From DTU018 sp964618175 (lineage in GTDB: Bacteria; Bacillota; Syntrophomonadia; Syntrophomonadales; Syntrophomonadaceae), in assembly GCA_964618175.1 (NCBI GenBank), contig CAZTZX010000101.1, positions 1 to 6,112 on the forward strand: DNA of 6,112 bases, read 5' to 3'. The position numbers and the translations under genes are program-made. The notes under the pieces are model-generated. The model had not been told where the DNA came from. It saw only the letters and a program-made list of their open reading frames with translations, and ran no database searches. Position 1 is the first letter of the stretch. The number at the start of each line of letters is the position of its first letter. Shown in pieces: positions 5,415-6,112 of the stretch.

Positions 5415-5957
5415 TCATAAATTAGGCTCAATCAACCCATAATTGCCATCTTTGCGTCGGTAGACCACATTAACCTCCTCAGTGGCTGCGTTGAAGAACA
5501 CGAAAAAGGTATGTCCCAGCAGATTCATCTGCATAATAGCTTCCTCTTCGTCCATAGGTTTCAGGGCAAAGCGTTTGGTACGCACCACCTTAAAGGTGTC
5601 CAGGCCTTCGTTAGCCTCCAGTTCTTTGCGGGCTTCTTCTATCAAGGCCCTTTTCATACCAGCCCCACGGTTACTGCGGTACAACCGGGTTTTGTATTTT
5701 TCGATTTGTTTCTCAAGTTTTTCTACGACCAAGTCAATCGAGGTGTACATATCCTCGCTGGCTTCCTCCCCGCGCAGGATAACTCCATTTAATGGAATGG
5801 TGACTTCTACTTTATGTCCTTCCCCTTCGACGGACAGTGCAACCTGAGCCTCCTTTACATCATCGATGTACTTTTCTAGCTTGGAGAGTCGCTTGGTGGT
5901 GTAGTCTTTAAGTGCGTCTGTTAACTCCAGATTTTTACCTCTAATGTCGAACCTCAT
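5415..5957 (-). CDS. hpf: Ribosome hibernation promoting factor, long form
   Basis: The protein binds idle 70S ribosomes in slow growth and, in the long form, pairs them into inactive 100S dimers. The 180-residue product shows both parts. The N-terminal ribosome-binding domain (about 1-95) starts MRFDIRGKNLELTDALKDY and includes a conserved amphipathic helix, followed by a charged linker. The C-terminal dimerisation domain (about 122-178) is recognisable by VVRTKRFALKPM, EEAIMQMNLLGHTFFVFFNA and VVYRRKDGNYGLIEP. Short HPF and RaiA/YfiA lack this second domain. The ATG at 5957 is supported by AGGAG eight bases upstream (5970-5966). The gene is followed by an intrinsic terminator and then secA. 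A sigma-H-like promoter lies just upstream. Confidence 0.96.
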   Translation of the reverse strand: MRFDIRGKNLELTDALKDYTTKRLSKLEKYIDDVKEAQVALSVEGEGHKVEVTIPLNGVILRGEEASEDMYTSIDLVVEKLEKQIEKYKTRLYRSNRGAGMKRALIEEARKELEANEGLDTFKVVRTKRFALKPMDEEEAIMQMNLLGHTFFVFFNAATEEVNVVYRRKDGNYGLIEPNL

Positions 5958-5988
5958 ACGACCAACTCCTTTCCCGGTTGTCTATATT

Positions 5989-6018
5989 CTATTCTACTAG
6001 CTGTCAGCCAAAACCTCC
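5989..6018 (-). promoter_or_regulatory. Candidate hpf promoter, sigma-H-like, overlapping a sigma-A-like match
   Basis: The minus strand has GGAGGTTTT (6018-6010), a 12-base spacer, then GTAGAATAG (5997-5989). From memory of the sigma-H consensus RnAGGAwww-N11-12-RnnGAATww, each box agrees at eight of nine positions. The expected start near 5984 would leave a short leader containing the Shine-Dalgarno. A sigma-A reading is also possible: TTGGAG (6020-6015), 18 bases, TAGAAT (5996-5991), but its -35 is poor. In Bacillus subtilis hpf (yvyD) is under stress and stationary-phase sigma factors, including sigma-H, which fits. It is not proven from sequence alone. Confidence 0.5.
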
Positions 6019-6112
6019 AACCATGATTTTCCATACCTTGCCAGACGTCATCGCGCAGGACGATGTTTGAACAACAAAATCAGCTTATTTCCTAGTATGT
6101 ACAAAAATGCCA

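Noticed and set aside
6048..6110. Minus-strand frame open from the right edge for 20 codons, possible 3' end of an upstream gene
   Set aside because: Too short and without recognisable family residues to separate it from chance.

Overview
The window is a chromosomal segment, probably from an anaerobic Bacillota (Clostridia-type) bacterium. This rests on three things: the long form of the ribosome hibernation factor, a SecA of about 830 residues with a C-terminal zinc tail, and transketolase encoded as two separate half-genes. The genus cannot be fixed from the sequence. All genes lie on the minus strand. In transcription order (from high to low coordinates) they are hpf, secA, prfB, the transketolase N-terminal subunit, and the first 11 codons of the transketolase C-terminal subunit at the left edge.

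Right part (5314-6112): hpf has a good Shine-Dalgarno and a candidate sigma-H-type promoter, which would fit a stationary-phase ribosome hibernation factor. A strong intrinsic terminator follows hpf and ends directly against the secA ribosome binding site, so secA must be reached by readthrough or from a start inside the 55-nt gap above the hairpin. Centre (1215-5313): secA, the ATPase motor of protein export, and prfB (peptide chain release factor 2). prfB is not an open frame from its true start. It starts at a GTG at 2319 and reaches an in-frame UGA after 23 codons, within the known autoregulatory +1 frameshift site. Left part (1-1168): the two transketolase halves that together make one thiamine-diphosphate enzyme.

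The unusual part of the window is the intergenic DNA. Two gaps, 35-337 between the transketolase halves and 2320-2820 between secA and prfB, are packed with short palindromic repeats. Both gaps contain the same composite: a ~80-bp imperfect palindrome of TGTCATyCTGAG type, then 11-12 bp, then a 110-bp hairpin element with perfect 36-bp arms and a 38-bp loop. The two hairpin copies differ at four arm positions, each compensated in the opposite arm, and their loops are unrelated. Several hairpins here carry a GTAG tetranucleotide at their 5' foot, on one or both sides, the hallmark of REP/REPIN sequences mobilised in trans by REP-associated tyrosine transposases (RAYTs). No transposase gene is in the window. 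I infer that these are non-autonomous REPIN-like elements from several families that settled in the same intergenic sites; this is the best candidate for something little described.
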